Assembly: GCA_046496595.1 (NCBI GenBank)
Contig: JAWOGU010000420.1
Span: 1 to 8,742 of the forward strand
Direction of reading: 5' to 3'
Source of the DNA: GCA-2746795 sp046496595
GTDB taxonomy: Bacteria > Chloroflexota > Anaerolineae > Promineifilales > Promineifilaceae
DNA: 8,742 nucleotides
How positions within the stretch are numbered: position 1 is the first letter of the stretch; each line of letters begins with the position of its first letter. The notes under the pieces were generated by a model. That model did not search any database, was not told the DNA's origin, and worked only from the letters and a program-made list of their open reading frames with translations. Below, piece after piece: positions 7,069 to 8,742 of this stretch. The position numbers and the translations under genes are program-made.

Positions 7069-8678
7069 TCTCCATCATCATCCCGGCTTACAACGCCGCA
7101 AAGACGCTTGCCGCCTGCCTGCATGCCCTGGAAACCCAGGAAGGCATCGGGCGAAACGAATATGAAGTGATTGTGGTAGACGACTGCTCAACTGATGAAA
7201 CGGCCGTTCTCTGCCAGCAGCAAGCGGTCCATTTAGTACGCCACACGGTCCGTAAAGGCGCCGGCGCCGCCCGCAACAGCGGCCTGCAAATCGCCCGCGG
7301 CTCCCTCATCTGCTTCACAGACGCCGACTGCGTACCTGCCCCGGATTGGCTGCGCCACATGCGCCAGCCATTCCAAGACCCTTTCATCGCCGGCTGCAAA
7401 GGCATCTACGCCACCCATCAAAAAGAACTGCTCGCCCGCTTCGTCCAAATCGAATACGAAGACAAATACGATTTGCTGCAAACGCAGCCCTTCATCGACT
7501 TCATCGACACCTATTCAGGCGGCTACCGGCGGCAAATTCTCCTGGAAAACAACGGCTTCGACGAACACTTCCATTTCACCGAAGACCAGGAACTGTCATT
7601 TCGCCTGGCTGCCCGCGGCTACCAGTTCGTCTTTCAACCGCAGGCAGTGGTCAGCCACCGGCACAGCAGCACCCTGGGCAAATACGTTTGGAAAAAGTTT
7701 TGGATTGGGTACTGGAAGCTGCAAACCATCCGCCGCTTTCCGGAACGCGCCGTGCAAGATTCCCATACGCCCCAGGTGATGAAATGGCAGATGGCATTGG
7801 CGGGCGGTATTTTGCTGATAACGGCCGTTCTCCCCCCATCCTTACTTCTTTTTCCCCAATTCTCGTCCTGGCTGGCTCTGCTGTGGGCGCTCCTCATCGT
7901 CTTTTTCGGCGTTACCACCCTGCCTTTCACGCGCAAAGCCTGGCAAAAAGACAAACAAGTCGCCCTGGCCGCGCCTTTTCTGCTGGGCGTGCGGGCTTTA
8001 GCCCTGGGATTGGGCACATTTTGGGGACTGCTCCACCCGGAACAAGGCGAACTGGTAGAAACACAAGGCATCACCGGCCTACCCTATCTGCTCAAACGCA
8101 CCCTGGATATTGTGGGCAGCGTATGCGGTTTAGGCGTAACGGCCGTTCTCTTCCCCTTCCTGGCCCTTGCCATCAAACTGGACTCGCCCGGTCCCGTCAT
8201 CTTTAAGCAGCAGCGCATTGGCCGCGAAGGCAAACCGTTCACCCTCTACAAATTCCGCTCCATGCGCCAGGACGCCGAAGATGAACTAGACGGTCTCGTG
8301 AATTGGGAAACACTGGAAGAACCCGTTTTCAAAATGGTCAACGACCCGCGCCTGACGCGCGTCGGCCGTTTCTGCCGCCGCTGGAGCCTGGACGAACTGC
8401 CCCAATTTTGGAACACTCTCAAAGGCGACATGAGCCTCGTAGGTCCCCGCCCCGAATCGCCTCAATTTGTGGCGCGATACTCTGCCTGGCACCGCCGCCG
8501 CCTGATGGTGAAACCGGGCCTAACAGGCCCCATGCAGGTCAACGGGCGCGGCGCGTTGTCGCTGGATGGCCGGGTGCGCCTGGAACTGGACTACATCGCC
8601 CACTATTCCCTCTGGCGTGATCTGACGATTCTCGCCAAGACCATTCCGGTTGTCCTCCGGGGCAAAGGAGCCTGGTAA
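7044..8678 (+). CDS. GT2 glycosyltransferase fused to monotopic phosphoglycosyl transferase (bacterial sugar transferase)
   Basis: 544 aa; ATG 7044 lies inside the preceding gene. Residues 8-230 are a GT2 (GT-A fold) domain: ISIIIPAYN (10-17), VIVVDDCSTD (42-51), nucleotide/metal motif FTDADC with D93 and D95, and the catalytic-base region TEDQELSFRL with D181. Hydrophobic helices at about 250-271, 276-294 and 306-330 follow. Residues 347-544 are a complete Bac_transf (PF02397-type) domain: a membrane re-entrant helix (about 353-379), LDSPGPVIFKQQRIG (379-393), LYKFRSM (401-407), the catalytic Asp450-Glu451 pair in SLDELPQF, GDMSLVGPRPE (461-471) and KPGLTGP (490-496). The phosphoglycosyl half should transfer a sugar phosphate from a UDP-sugar to undecaprenyl phosphate; the GT2 half could add the next sugar, giving two consecutive steps in one chain. 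The length equals the sum of the two families and no frameshift is seen, so the fusion looks genuine. Sugars cannot be predicted. Confidence 0.92.
   Translation: MAENINPVISIIIPAYNAAKTLAACLHALETQEGIGRNEYEVIVVDDCSTDETAVLCQQQAVHLVRHTVRKGAGAARNSGLQIARGSLICFTDADCVPAPDWLRHMRQPFQDPFIAGCKGIYATHQKELLARFVQIEYEDKYDLLQTQPFIDFIDTYSGGYRRQILLENNGFDEHFHFTEDQELSFRLAARGYQFVFQPQAVVSHRHSSTLGKYVWKKFWIGYWKLQTIRRFPERAVQDSHTPQVMKWQMALAGGILLITAVLPPSLLLFPQFSSWLALLWALLIVFFGVTTLPFTRKAWQKDKQVALAAPFLLGVRALALGLGTFWGLLHPEQGELVETQGITGLPYLLKRTLDIVGSVCGLGVTAVLFPFLALAIKLDSPGPVIFKQQRIGREGKPFTLYKFRSMRQDAEDELDGLVNWETLEEPVFKMVNDPRLTRVGRFCRRWSLDELPQFWNTLKGDMSLVGPRPESPQFVARYSAWHRRRLMVKPGLTGPMQVNGRGALSLDGRVRLELDYIAHYSLWRDLTILAKTIPVVLRGKGAW
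8664..8670 (+). promoter_or_regulatory. Shine-Dalgarno AAAGGAG for the gene starting at 8678
   Basis: AAAGGAG ends 7 nt before ATG 8678, the best ribosome binding site in the window. It lies inside the last codons of the glycosyltransferase fusion gene, whose TAA shares one base with the new ATG (TAATG), an arrangement typical of translational coupling. Confidence 0.75.
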
Positions 8679-8742
8679 TGTCAGGCAAGCCGCATTCGGC
8701 ACTGCCATCCACGTCCAAACTGGAATGGATGGCAGCAGGCGT
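8678..8742 (+). CDS. Start of a further operon gene, cut off by window edge; product not recognised
   Basis: ATG 8678 overlaps the previous stop as TAATG and follows a strong AAAGGAG at ideal spacing. The frame is open to the window end, giving 21 codons that read MSGKPHSALPSTSKLEWMAA and one further Gly. The visible part is polar with no signal peptide or membrane helix yet, so nothing can be said about function. Position suggests another glycan-assembly or surface-protein gene of the same operon. Confidence 0.65.
   Translation, partial: MSGKPHSALPSTSKLEWMAAG

Larger units (their letters stand above)
55..8147. repeat. Dispersed highly iterated palindrome AACGGCCGTT, 13 exact copies
   Basis: Exact copies start at 55, 1564, 2596, 3459, 3666, 4160, 4291, 5455, 6114, 6549, 7199, 7820 and 8138 (10 bp each). 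Near matches are CACGGCCGTT at 4609, AGCGGCCGTT at 4747 and GTCGGCCGTT at 8361. All lie inside genes, in every one of the five long coding regions. In 12 of 13 exact copies the reading phase is ..A ACG GCC GTT (Thr-Ala-Val); the copy at 4160 is read AAC GGC CGT T (Asn-Gly-Arg). The host proteins are unrelated, so the conservation is at DNA level. The core CGGCCG is a common restriction/methylation-type hexamer. The function is unknown; the class resembles cyanobacterial HIP1 repeats. Confidence 0.9.

Overview
The window reads as a compact, plus-strand gene block from a member of the Chloroflexota (Anaerolineae/Ardenticatenia-like; inferred from protein style, not proven). The clues are a moderately high GC content (judged by eye), a membrane-anchored stalk protein with Pro-Thr-Ala runs of the PTATATP kind, secreted C25-family (gingipain-type) peptidases, and a secreted protein ending in a YLP-type tail. 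There is no sign of RNA genes, transposons, phage genes or CRISPR repeats.

Layout: (1) bases 2-2767, the 3' part of a large secreted C25 cysteine peptidase whose N-terminus lies off the left edge; (2) a short intergenic gap with a doubled, nested palindrome (2778-2810); (3) from 2851 a tightly packed run of five genes: a signal-peptide/FN3-like/stalk/transmembrane protein (2851-3921), a second C25 peptidase made as a lipoprotein (3929-6037), a polytopic membrane protein of the lysylphosphatidylglycerol-synthase-TM / UPF0104 flippase-like family (6040-7068), a fusion of a GT2 glycosyltransferase to a monotopic phosphoglycosyl transferase (7044-8678), and the first 21 codons of a sixth gene (8678 to the right edge). 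Gaps in this run are 7 nt, 2 nt, a 25-nt overlap and a 1-nt TAATG overlap, so it is very probably one operon.

How the genes may work together: the last two complete genes point to assembly of an undecaprenyl-linked glycan at the membrane. The three upstream genes encode cell-surface proteins, two with intact His/Cys peptidase dyads. C25 enzymes include PorU, which acts as a sortase joining surface proteins to a glycolipid, so a protein-to-glycolipid attachment module is a reasonable but unproven hypothesis.

The most striking signal is not a gene. The perfect 10-bp palindrome AACGGCCGTT occurs 13 times in 8.7 kb (chance expectation about 0.01), always inside genes and 12 of 13 times in the same codon phase (Thr-Ala-Val), across unrelated proteins. 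It behaves like a highly iterated palindrome comparable in kind to cyanobacterial HIP1.
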